DNA from: Bacteroidota bacterium
GTDB taxonomy: Bacteria > Bacteroidota > Bacteroidia > B-17B0 > Aurantibacillaceae
Direction: 5' to 3'
Assembly: GCA_947474485.1 (NCBI GenBank)
Contig: CANJJP010000112.1
Location: 1-6,115 of the forward strand
DNA length: 6,115 bases
Under the pieces are notes generated by a model. It was not told the DNA's origin, made no database searches, and saw nothing but the letters and a program-made list of their open reading frames with translations. Shown in pieces: positions 1 through 6,044 of this stretch; the stretch's first letter is position 1, and every line of letters begins with the position of its first letter. Made by a program: the position numbers and the translations under genes.

Positions 1-259
1 CATTGTTGTCAGGCAATTGAGGAGGGGGGACATTATAAATTATTTTACTATAACCTGCCACTTCGTTTTCATGAAAACATAAGTGAAAGATATTGTAGGA
101 GTTTTTTAATTCTTCCGAGATTTTTTCCCCGCTTAGTTTTTCGTTTAAGTAATTTTCTAGTTCTTCTTTTGGAGCGCTTGTTTCATGGGCGTCAAAAAAA
201 CTTTGCTTACCAATTTTAGAAATGATTTCCGCATCTGTTATTTCTGCACTTCTTATCAA
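1..259 (-). CDS. GNAT family N-acetyltransferase, PaiA-like (N-terminal part, runs off the left edge)
   Basis: A minus-strand frame of 86 codons is open from 259 to the window edge. Its translation begins MIRSAEITDAEIISKIGKQS and continues through a DAHE...PKEELENYL stretch to a hydrophobic segment with VAGYSKI near residues 67-73. This is the N-terminal half of a GNAT fold: the first strand and helices, then the strand leading to the core. The spacing resembles Bacillus PaiA-type polyamine acetyltransferases (helix, then 'ENxxxYL', then 'xIAGYxK'). GNAT enzymes move an acetyl group from acetyl-CoA to an amine. The acetyl-CoA-binding R/QxxGxG/A loop lies beyond the edge, so activity and substrate cannot be judged. 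The start is inferred as TTG (257-259): the frame has no ATG, an in-frame TAA lies nine codons upstream of the TTG, and the resulting MIRxA start is typical of the family. It lies 8 bases after the OmpA-like stop, so co-transcription and perhaps translational coupling are likely. Confidence 0.8.
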   Translation of the reverse strand, partial: MIRSAEITDAEIISKIGKQSFFDAHETSAPKEELENYLNEKLSGEKISEELKNSYNIFHLCFHENEVAGYSKIIYNVPPPQLPDNN

Positions 260-267
260 AACAACAA

Positions 268-2208
268 TTACTTTAATGTAACGTTAAATTCTAAACGACG
301 ATTTTTTGCATGCTCTTCTTCCGGACACTCTATTTTGTTTCCGCACTTATTAAGTAGTTTAGTTTCTCCATATCCTTTTGCTTTTATACGAGATTTTACA
401 ATACCTTTCGATACTATATATTCTAATGCAGCTTGAGCTCTTTTTTCTGAAAGTTTTAAATTATAATCATCGCCACCTTTACTATCACTATGCGCACTAA
501 TGTCAATATTCATAGCTTTATTGTTTTTCATGGCTAAAATAGCTTTGTCTAATGTTTGTTTAGCTGCAGGTAATAGTATAGATTGATTAAACTCGAAATA
601 TATGTTTTCAATAATCACCATATTTGATTTAATTTTTTTAGTGTCATTGTTTGCAAGGTTTAGCCAAGGATCATCTATATAAAGTTCATCAATCATTGTT
701 AGGTCTCTACCTAACAATTTATAATCAAAGTGCCCACCGTTTTTTACTGATATGTATTTTACAATTTTATTATTTTCATCGTAAATAATAATGCTTGAAT
801 AATTACCTAATTTGGTTGAGTCTGAAAATCGTAAAACTAAGTTATCCGAATAAGGTAAATATTTGAAACTAAAATCACCTGTTCTATTGGTTGTGGCGGT
901 ATCTATAATATTATTGTTTTTGTCAACCAACACTATTTTTAAATTGCTTAGTGGATTATTTTCATTGTCTCCAACCATTTTGCCTTTCAAATTCATTTTA
1001 ATATTGATGTCCTCTAGAAGTAAATCATTATATGAATTTATATCGTTCGATAGGAATTTGTAAAGAAATTTACCTTTTTGCAAAGTGTCTTTTTTATTTA
1101 TTTCCACGTCTTTATAGGAATATAAATGCAAGCGACTGTTGTCATTTAAGCCTGATTCAGCTTCATCTATTGCTAGAATAAAATTTTTGTTTGGTGGTAG
1201 TTTGCTAAATAAAAAATTGCCAAACATATTAGTAGTGGTTTTTTCTAACACATCCTTTTTATCCGACATCAAGTAAATTGTTTTGTTTGTTAACAATACA
1301 TTTCCCCCGTTTTCCTCAACTGTAAGTTTACCAGATATAAATGGAATATATGTATCAGTTATTAATTGGTCTACCAAATAAGTACCATCATTTTTTAAAA
1401 ACTCCATTTTTTTACCTTTAATAAATGCCATGGCAGCTATTAGCTCTTTGTTTAAATTATAGATTACTACTTGGCCTTTTAATGAATTATCAGCCGGAGT
1501 AACCACTATTTTTGTAGTTCCTTTGTTGCTTAAATTTGAAAAACTAAATATTCCAAATCGATTGGTAAGTGTTGTTGCAATTTCGTTATTATTGCTATCT
1601 AACAATTCAACTTTAGCTAAATTATAAGGTGTCTTAGTTTCGTTGTCGCTAAGCACTTTCCCGGCAATATTTACTCTTTTTTCTGCAACAACTGCAGGTT
1701 TAATAACTTCAGGCTGCTTAATAGTGGGAACCGCGTAAAGGAGCGTAATGAATTGTTTAAAGTATTCTTGGTTATCAATAAATTTTGATTCCCCATCAAA
1801 AAATATTTTCGCAAAAGCTTGGTTAAAAGCTTCGCGGTTGATGGTTTGGTTTCTAATGAGGTAAAAGGGAGTAGTTATCACATATTTAATCTTATAAACT
1901 GTTTTATCTTCTGGAACTTCGCCATTCACATTTGCATGCATTATATTGTAATTCTCTTTTTCGAAATAGATAACGTAATCTAAATTATAATCTAATTTTA
2001 AAGAAAAGAATCCGTTTTTACCTGAAGTCGTTTCAGCAAAAACTTTGTTTTCAACCATTGCTTTAATTTTAACTTCAGGCAAGGCTTCTTCTTCAAATTT
2101 TGTGAAGCCAGTAAAAGTTAGGTTTTGCGCAAAAGTGTTTGAACAAACGAATATAAAAAGCGAAGAAAACAGTACAAGTAGTTTCAAATCAATTTTTTTA
2201 AAAATCAT
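268..2208 (-). CDS. Secreted OmpA-family protein with four carboxypeptidase-regulatory-like repeats
   Basis: 646 residues. Residues 1-27 form a signal peptide (KK n-region, hydrophobic core, likely cleavage after TFA). C22 is not in a proper lipobox, so a lipoprotein is unlikely. Four Ig-like/CarboxypepD-regulatory-type beta-sandwich repeats follow, at about 30-85, 178-250, 291-350 and 405-480. Each carries a turn motif of the form T(N/S)xxGxFxF (TSGKNGFFSL at 61, TNRFGIFSF at 215, TNMFGNFLF at 326, TNRTGDFSF at 440). Residues 105-165 are unassigned and probably helical. The C-terminal OmpA domain (about 533-646) has FEFNQSILLPAA, HSDSKGGDDYN, LSEKRA and NRRLEF. D575 and R590 sit where OmpA domains bind the diaminopimelate of peptidoglycan. 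C622 and C628 may form a disulfide, as in many Bacteroidota homologues. The likely role is an outer-membrane or periplasmic anchor to the cell wall. No N-terminal beta-barrel or PD40 repeats are seen. It starts 69 bases after lepA; a weak TTG/TACTTTCA promoter pair (2241-2243, 2213-2220 on the minus strand) is possible. Confidence 0.93.
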   Translation of the reverse strand: MIFKKIDLKLLVLFSSLFIFVCSNTFAQNLTFTGFTKFEEEALPEVKIKAMVENKVFAETTSGKNGFFSLKLDYNLDYVIYFEKENYNIMHANVNGEVPEDKTVYKIKYVITTPFYLIRNQTINREAFNQAFAKIFFDGESKFIDNQEYFKQFITLLYAVPTIKQPEVIKPAVVAEKRVNIAGKVLSDNETKTPYNLAKVELLDSNNNEIATTLTNRFGIFSFSNLSNKGTTKIVVTPADNSLKGQVVIYNLNKELIAAMAFIKGKKMEFLKNDGTYLVDQLITDTYIPFISGKLTVEENGGNVLLTNKTIYLMSDKKDVLEKTTTNMFGNFLFSKLPPNKNFILAIDEAESGLNDNSRLHLYSYKDVEINKKDTLQKGKFLYKFLSNDINSYNDLLLEDINIKMNLKGKMVGDNENNPLSNLKIVLVDKNNNIIDTATTNRTGDFSFKYLPYSDNLVLRFSDSTKLGNYSSIIIYDENNKIVKYISVKNGGHFDYKLLGRDLTMIDELYIDDPWLNLANNDTKKIKSNMVIIENIYFEFNQSILLPAAKQTLDKAILAMKNNKAMNIDISAHSDSKGGDDYNLKLSEKRAQAALEYIVSKGIVKSRIKAKGYGETKLLNKCGNKIECPEEEHAKNRRLEFNVTLK

Positions 2209-2222
2209 AAAATGAAAGTACT

Positions 2223-2248
2223 AAAACTTTAATAAAGCAGCAAGTTTT
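2223..2248 (-). repeat. AT-rich inverted repeat between lepA and the OmpA-like gene
   Basis: Seven-base arms AAAACTT (2223-2229) and AAGTTTT (2242-2248) are perfect complements around a 12-base loop. The element sits in the 69-base gap downstream of lepA. The arms hold one G-C pair each and no clear U-tract follows, so it would be a weak terminator or attenuator at best. It could also arise by chance in such AT-rich DNA. Confidence 0.3.
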
Positions 2249-2277
2249 TAAGGTAAAATTTAGACTTAGTTTTTGGT

Positions 2278-4083
2278 TTAGTCATTAAGCTTAAGTACTG
2301 CCATAAATGCACTTTGCGGAATCTCCACATTACCTACCGACTTCATTTTCTTTTTACCTTCTTTTTGCTTCTCTAATAATTTACGCTTACGAGAAATATC
2401 TCCACCATAACATTTTGCGGTTACATCTTTACGAATAGCGCGGATGGTTTCACGAGCAATAATTTTTGCTCCAATTGCTGCTTGAATAGGAATCTCAAAT
2501 TGTTGACGAGGAATTAATTCTTTTAATTTCTCACACATTTTTTTACCAAACTCGTGTGCGTTGCTTTTGTGTATTAATGCCGACAAAGCATCTACAGGTT
2601 CGCTGTTTAATAAAACATCCAATTTAACTAAATCAGATTGTCTCATGCCTGTGCGGTGATAATCAAACGACGCATAACCTTTAGAGATGGATTTTAAACG
2701 ATCATAAAAATCAAATACAATTTCACCTAAAGGCATTTCAAATATTAATTCAACGCGATCTGCTGTTAAGTAATTTTGATTCATGATTTGTCCACGCTTC
2801 TCAATACACAAAGTCATTACAGGCCCAATAAATTCTGATTTTGTAATAATACTTGCTTTGATGTATGGTTCTTCAATATAATCAATACGACCTGGATCTG
2901 GTAAATCACTTGGGTTGTTTACAGTAACAACTTCTCCGCTTGTTTTGTAAGCTAGATAAGACACGTTGGGAACAGTAGTAATAACTGTCATGTTAAATTC
3001 GCGTTCCAAACGTTCTTGAATAATTTCCATGTGTAGCATTCCTAAGAAACCACAACGGAATCCAAAGCCAAGAGCGGCAGAAGATTCAGGTTCCCATGTT
3101 AATGAAGCATCATTTAACTGAAGCTTTTCCATGCTGTAACGCAGCTCTTCAAAATCTTCTGTATCTACCGGATAAATGCCTGCAAAAACCATTGGTTTTA
3201 CATCCTCGAACCCTTGAATCGCTTCTGTACAAGGGTTTGCAAGAGTAGTAATAGTATCACCAACTTTAACTTCTTTTGCTTCTTTAATTCCTGAAATAAT
3301 ATATCCTACATCACCTGTTTTTACAACATCTCGTGGTTCGGGTCTTAAACGAAGTACTCCAACTTCATCTGCATTGTAAACACCACCTGTGTTTACAAAT
3401 TTAATTTTCTCACCTTTTTTAATTTCTCCGTTGTAGATTCTGAAATAAGCAATAATTCCTCTGAAAGGATTAAAAACCGAATCAAATATCAATGCTTGTA
3501 GAGGAGCTTTTTCTTCACCTTTAGGAGCAGGAATACGTTCTACAATAGCGGCTAACATTTCATGCACACCTAGTCCTGTTTTACCAGATGCAGCCATAAT
3601 TTCATCTCTATCACAACCAAGTAAATCAACAATTTGGTCTTTTACTAATTCAGGATCAGCACTCGGTAAATCAATTTTATTTAAAATAGGAATGATAGTT
3701 AAATCATGCTCAAGCGCTAAGTATAAATTAGAAATAGTTTGCGCTTGAATTCCTTGTGCAGCATCAACAATAAGCAAGGCGCCTTCACAAGCTGCAATAG
3801 AACGGGAAACTTCGTAACTAAAATCAACGTGCCCCGGTGTATCAATAAGGTTTAAAACGTATTTACCTTTTGGCGCAAGCTCACCGGTGTATTCGTAATC
3901 CATTTTAATAGCATGACTCTTAATTGTAATACCACGTTCTTTTTCAAGATCCATGTCGTCCAATACTTGCGCTTGCATTTCACGTTTGTTGATGGTATTG
4001 GTATATTCCAATAAACGATCTGCTAAGGTACTTTTGCCATGATCGATATGGGCTATGATACAAAAATTACGGATATTCTTCAT
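2278..4083 (-). CDS. lepA: Elongation factor 4 (LepA), ribosome back-translocation GTPase
   Basis: 601 residues, normal length for LepA/EF-4, the cytosolic translational GTPase that acts on stalled or mis-translocated ribosomes and influences 30S assembly. All G motifs are intact: G1 AHIDHGKS (11-18), G2 region ERGITIK (49-55), G3 DTPGH (81-85, catalytic H85), G4 NKID (135-138) and G5 ASGK (165-168). Domain II and the EF-G-like domains III and V follow; FGFRCGFLGMLHMEI (340-354) is a LepA signature. The LepA-specific C-terminal domain is complete, with RKDVTAKCYGGDISRKRKLL (551-570) and a basic KEGKKKMK segment before the GNVEIPQSAF end. The ATG at 4081-4083 gives the standard MKNIRNFCIIAHIDHGK start. 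The gene is divergent from the HMA gene, with about 100 bases between. A TATTTTCG sequence at 4112-4119 (minus) resembles the Bacteroidota -7 box TAnnTTTG with one mismatch, but no -33 TTG is well placed. It leads the minus-strand run; no missing residues seen. Confidence 0.98.
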   Translation of the reverse strand: MKNIRNFCIIAHIDHGKSTLADRLLEYTNTINKREMQAQVLDDMDLEKERGITIKSHAIKMDYEYTGELAPKGKYVLNLIDTPGHVDFSYEVSRSIAACEGALLIVDAAQGIQAQTISNLYLALEHDLTIIPILNKIDLPSADPELVKDQIVDLLGCDRDEIMAASGKTGLGVHEMLAAIVERIPAPKGEEKAPLQALIFDSVFNPFRGIIAYFRIYNGEIKKGEKIKFVNTGGVYNADEVGVLRLRPEPRDVVKTGDVGYIISGIKEAKEVKVGDTITTLANPCTEAIQGFEDVKPMVFAGIYPVDTEDFEELRYSMEKLQLNDASLTWEPESSAALGFGFRCGFLGMLHMEIIQERLEREFNMTVITTVPNVSYLAYKTSGEVVTVNNPSDLPDPGRIDYIEEPYIKASIITKSEFIGPVMTLCIEKRGQIMNQNYLTADRVELIFEMPLGEIVFDFYDRLKSISKGYASFDYHRTGMRQSDLVKLDVLLNSEPVDALSALIHKSNAHEFGKKMCEKLKELIPRQQFEIPIQAAIGAKIIARETIRAIRKDVTAKCYGGDISRKRKLLEKQKEGKKKMKSVGNVEIPQSAFMAVLKLND

Positions 4084-4185
4084 CGCTAAATCTCTAGGTT
4101 TAATAAGCCAACGAAAATACGAAATTTTGGTGGGATTATGACTTGTATCTTAAAATCAATATTTTTTGTAAATTGCAGTGAATTT
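4084..4185. promoter_or_regulatory. Divergent intergenic region between lepA and the HMA gene
   Basis: Transcription must leave this short gap in both directions, so it should hold both promoters. On the plus strand, TTTG (4126-4129) and TATCTTAA (4146-4153), 16 bases apart, are a partial match to the Bacteroidota TTTG / TAnnTTTG pattern. On the minus strand, TATTTTCG (4112-4119) is a candidate -7 box. Neither is convincing alone. No operator-like palindrome is obvious here. Confidence 0.35.
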
Positions 4186-4521
4186 ATGATGAAAACCATG
4201 CAAAAACGAATATTTATATCTCTTTTTTTACTTTTTTTCGCAGTTTCTTCATTTAATGCTATAGCAGATAATCCTCGAAAAGTAAAAGTAACCATCAAAA
4301 CCTCAGCTGAATGTATTTATTGCAAAGAGAATTTAGAGGAATCCTTGAAAAAAGTGAAGGGTATTAAAAAAGTAAATTGTGATTATGTAAAGCATGAAGT
4401 ATATATAGTTTACAATTCAAAAAAAATTTCCATTGAAGAAATCAGAACGAAAATGAATGGAATGGGCTACGATGCCGATGATCAAAAGGCAAGTTTTGAT
4501 AAGTTTAAGGAGCAAGAATAG
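4186..4521 (+). CDS. Secreted heavy-metal-associated (HMA) domain protein with CxxC
   Basis: 111 residues from the ATG at 4186. A signal peptide comes first (KR n-region, FISLFLLFFAV core, likely cleavage after NAIA, residue 27), then a MerP/Atx1-like HMA domain at about 32-100. The metal-binding loop reads TSAECIYCK, with C43 and C46 in the CxxC spacing. The usual GMxCxxC glycine-methionine pair is replaced by AE, as in other Bacteroidota periplasmic proteins of this kind. The fold then follows the family pattern: ENLEESLKKVKGIKKV helix and strand, then a second helix ending MNGMGYDADD. C65 is an extra cysteine. The protein stops soon after the domain, at KEQE. It probably binds or carries a soft metal such as copper in the periplasm; metal and partner are not shown by the sequence. 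An in-frame ATG at 4138 would add 16 residues before the signal peptide and is disfavoured; 4189 and 4198 (MQKRIF) are equally plausible starts. No metal transporter is adjacent. Confidence 0.85.
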   Translation: MMKTMQKRIFISLFLLFFAVSSFNAIADNPRKVKVTIKTSAECIYCKENLEESLKKVKGIKKVNCDYVKHEVYIVYNSKKISIEEIRTKMNGMGYDADDQKASFDKFKEQE

Positions 4522-4712
4522 AGGTAAATTGGAATCTATATATCCCTAAAAATTAAATGGAAAACATGAAAGTAGCATGGGTTTATTTAATAGTCGATCA
4601 CAACTATCCGAAAGTCTAAATAATTAAAAAATACGGGAAAGAACATTCATCTTTAAGGTCTCTAAACTCCTTTAAAAAGCACAAGCCTTTTCTGCTGAAA
4701 CAAAAATAACAA

Positions 4713-4743
4713 TAAACCAATAATTCGTCAGATTATTGATTTA
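4713..4743. repeat. Imperfect hairpin in the intergenic interval
   Basis: Twelve-base arms TAAACCAATAAT (4713-4724) and ATTATTGATTTA (4732-4743) are complementary at all but one position around the 7-base loop TCGTCAG. The inner seven pairs are perfect. It lies about 190 bases after the HMA stop. The stem is AT-rich and lacks a following T-run, so it is more likely an operator-like or chance structure than an efficient terminator. Confidence 0.45.
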
Positions 4744-4774
4744 ATTCCCAGTCATATTTTATCAAAAGCAATTA

Positions 4775-4791
4775 ATCACTTTAAAAGTGAT
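4775..4791. promoter_or_regulatory. 17-base palindrome, possible operator
   Basis: ATCACTTT (4775-4782) and AAAGTGAT (4784-4791) are perfect inverted repeats around a single A. A centre this tight favours binding by a dimeric regulator over an RNA hairpin. No regulator gene is nearby and the family cannot be named from the site alone. Confidence 0.4.
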
Positions 4792-4933
4792 AAATACTGC
4801 CATAAATATAAAACTTACGATTAATTTCTGCATGTTCATACAACTATATTGTCTCATGTATAAATTGGACTATCTAATATTTGTATTTGGTGTTACCTAT
4901 TTGTTTGTGTTTAATGTTAAGGAAAAAATTTAA

Positions 4934-5011
4934 ATGAATAGTATGAAAGAAAAATTGGTTGAAGTATGTCTTTTTTTGCTGGATGATAAAATAAAATCAA
5001 CAGGTAAATAG
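4934..5011 (+). CDS. Doubtful 25-residue frame, possibly a truncated gene start
   Basis: ATG at 4934 opens 25 codons ending at TAG (5009-5011). AAGGA at 4919-4923 lies about 10 bases upstream and would be an unusually good Shine-Dalgarno for this window. The peptide contains MKEKLVEVCLFLLDDKI, which looks like the first helix of a real protein. It resembles in pattern the N-terminal coiled-coil starts of the small GreA/GreB-like proteins of Bacteroidota ('LKxxLxxxCxxxLxxKI'), but nothing of the rest follows in any frame I read. It could be a remnant left by a deletion, a microprotein, or chance. A seven-codon frame from ATG 4914 ends in a TGA that overlaps this ATG. Confidence 0.25.
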   Translation: MNSMKEKLVEVCLFLLDDKIKSTGK

Positions 5012-5118
5012 AAAAATAAATTTTTCGTTCCGTTTTCAAAATAAATAACATAATTTAGCTTATGATTTTTACAAAATCGTTTAACGGGTGTAATAGCGCC
5101 TTATAAACCGGACACATC

Positions 5119-5141
5119 TTGTCAGTTATTATATCTGACAA
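5119..5141. repeat. Perfect 7-base inverted repeat TTGTCAG / CTGACAA
   Basis: Arms at 5119-5125 and 5135-5141 around a 9-base AT loop. TGACAAA occurs again at 5152-5158, making a third half-site-like copy. A second small hairpin, AGTGG (5161-5165) with CCACT (5176-5180), follows at once. Together they suggest a regulator site or a folded leader upstream of the beta-barrel gene. Confidence 0.45.
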
Positions 5142-5225
5142 AGAAAATCATTGACAAAAAAGTGGAGACCAGAAACCACTCAAAAAAACGGGGCGGCACC
5201 GAAAAGCCATACGAGTAGTAAAATT

Positions 5226-5260
5226 TTAAAATGAAAAAGTTAAAATGAAAAAGTTAAAAT
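5226..5260 (+). repeat. 14-base tandem duplication across the beta-barrel gene start
   Basis: The unit TTAAAATGAAAAAG occurs at 5226-5239 and 5240-5253, followed by a half copy TTAAAAT (5254-5260). Each full copy carries an ATG. Because 14 is not a multiple of three, the first ATG (5231) reads MKKLK and then stops at TGA 5246-5248. That stop overlaps the second ATG (5245-5247) as ATGA. The second copy encodes the same MKKLK residues at the start of the real protein. The result is a five-codon leader frame abutting the true start. Confidence 0.85.
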
Positions 5261-5946
5261 TAATTCTGATAACCGCCTTGTGCAGTGCATCAATGATTGC
5301 CTTAGCGCAAGACGCTAGCAAAGTTTCATCTCCGACAACTTCTGATAAAAAAATGTTGATTGGAGCAGGTTTAAGCTATAATACAGGGCTGGGAGGAAAT
5401 TTGAAATTCGATTATCTGCTCAACAATAAATTCAGCATTGGTCTAAAATCTATGATTACCTCTTATGGCTATAAAGATTACACCAGTACCGATGTTCTGC
5501 CATATTATGGATTTAAAGTTGACTATAAACCCGGCAATGCTTTGGGTGCGATGATTGCCACTACTTTTTATATTTTTGGAAAGAACAATAGCGAAAGCAA
5601 AGGTGGTATTTATGCCAGTTTGGGCTTGGGATATTCGGCATATAAAATGTCATATACATCAACATCTCTGGCACCTACAAGCGATTCTTCTTATTATAAA
5701 TATAGCGTTGATACTGGAAGTAAATGCTTTTCTGGCTTGATAAGTATTGGCGGTGACCGCAAATTAGGACCGGGGAGAATTTATTTTGAAATCTCTGCTC
5801 CAATCGAAATTTACGGGACAGATTTTGATACTTTTACCTCTCAAGAATGGAATCGGGACATAAAACTAATTGATCAGAAGGATACCAGATTTCAGGGTTT
5901 TGGTGCTTTAACATTCTTTAATCTTGGGTATCAAATTTATTTTTAA
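5245..5946 (+). CDS. Predicted outer-membrane beta-barrel protein
   Basis: 233 residues. Residues 1-21 are a clear signal peptide (MKKLK n-region, hydrophobic core, ALA cleavage before QDA). After a short polar linker the protein alternates amphipathic strands and polar turns typical of small 8- to 10-strand outer-membrane barrels: MLIGAGLSYNT (37-47), GNLKFDYLL, KFSIGLKSMITSYG, YYGFKVDY, LGAMIATTFYIFG, GGIYASLGLGYSAYKM (120-135), FSGLISIGG, RIYFEISAPIEIYG and a final strand ending NLGYQIYF. The C-terminal phenylalanine with alternating aromatics is the usual signal for the BAM assembly machine. I do not recognise a specific family; it fits the broad porin-family/OMP_b-brl group. C161 is its only cysteine after the signal peptide. 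The start at 5245 is chosen because 5231 stops after five codons and is out of frame. No Shine-Dalgarno is visible, as is common in this phylum. It appears monocistronic, with a strong terminator 30 bases after the stop. Confidence 0.82.
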   Translation: MKKLKLILITALCSASMIALAQDASKVSSPTTSDKKMLIGAGLSYNTGLGGNLKFDYLLNNKFSIGLKSMITSYGYKDYTSTDVLPYYGFKVDYKPGNALGAMIATTFYIFGKNNSESKGGIYASLGLGYSAYKMSYTSTSLAPTSDSSYYKYSVDTGSKCFSGLISIGGDRKLGPGRIYFEISAPIEIYGTDFDTFTSQEWNRDIKLIDQKDTRFQGFGALTFFNLGYQIYF

Positions 5947-5975
5947 TAGTAAAGCGCAATACTTAAGGAAAAATT

Positions 5976-6016
5976 ATGAGGCGGACTGCCACGATTGGTA
6001 ACTCCGCCTTATTTTT
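5976..6016 (+). terminator. Strong rho-independent terminator, probably bidirectional
   Basis: Arms ATGAGGCGGA (5976-5985) and TCCGCCTTAT (6003-6012) pair over ten bases with one G-U. Inside the loop TGCCA (5987-5991) and TGGTA (5996-6000) pair again around CGAT. A T-run follows at 6012-6016. On the other strand the stem is followed by AATTTTT (complement of 5969-5975), so it can also stop transcription arriving from the right. Confidence 0.88.
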
Positions 6017-6044
6017 AAAATTCTTTCTCCCTATTTTTCAAACA

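Larger units (their letters stand above)
4522..5244. other. Long intergenic interval without a convincing gene
   Basis: About 720 bases, very AT-rich except for patches near 5085-5115 and 5185-5215. Stops are frequent in all frames. It holds an imperfect hairpin (4713-4743), a 17-base near-perfect palindrome (4775-4791), a short frame with a plausible ribosome site (4934-5011), and a structured block from about 5079 to 5180. A frame from ATG 4557 runs to 4709 but is broken by TAA at 4617-4619. It could be a decayed gene, but the translation is not recognisable. No tRNA, CRISPR array or transposase remnant was recognised. No clear terminator follows the HMA gene, and no clear promoter for the beta-barrel gene was found. 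Confidence 0.6.

Noticed and set aside
185..436. Plus-strand frame of 83 codons
   Set aside because: It lies antisense across the end of the OmpA-like gene and the acetyltransferase start, both well supported on the minus strand; the translation is low-complexity and unrecognisable.
863..1063. Plus-strand frame of 66 codons, hydrophobic
   Set aside because: It is antisense to the repeat region of the OmpA-like gene; the hydrophobic residues come from reading K/N-rich codons backwards.
4138..4185. N-terminal extension of the HMA protein from ATG 4138
   Set aside because: It would put 16 residues (MTCILKSIFFVNCSEF) in front of an otherwise normal signal peptide and place the candidate promoter inside the gene.
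4086..4298. Minus-strand frame of 70 codons just upstream of lepA
   Set aside because: It is antisense to the HMA signal peptide and domain, which are convincing; its translation has no recognisable feature.
5062..5106. 14-codon frame starting at ATG 5062
   Set aside because: Too short, no ribosome site, and no recognisable peptide; it overlaps the structured block instead.
4522..5244. CRISPR array, tRNA or insertion sequence in the long gap
   Set aside because: No regularly spaced direct repeats, no cloverleaf or conserved tRNA bases, and no transposase frame or paired terminal repeats with target duplications were found by eye.
5555..5740. Plus-strand frame of 61 codons within the beta-barrel gene
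   Set aside because: It is a shadow in another frame of a gene with a clear signal peptide and barrel pattern.
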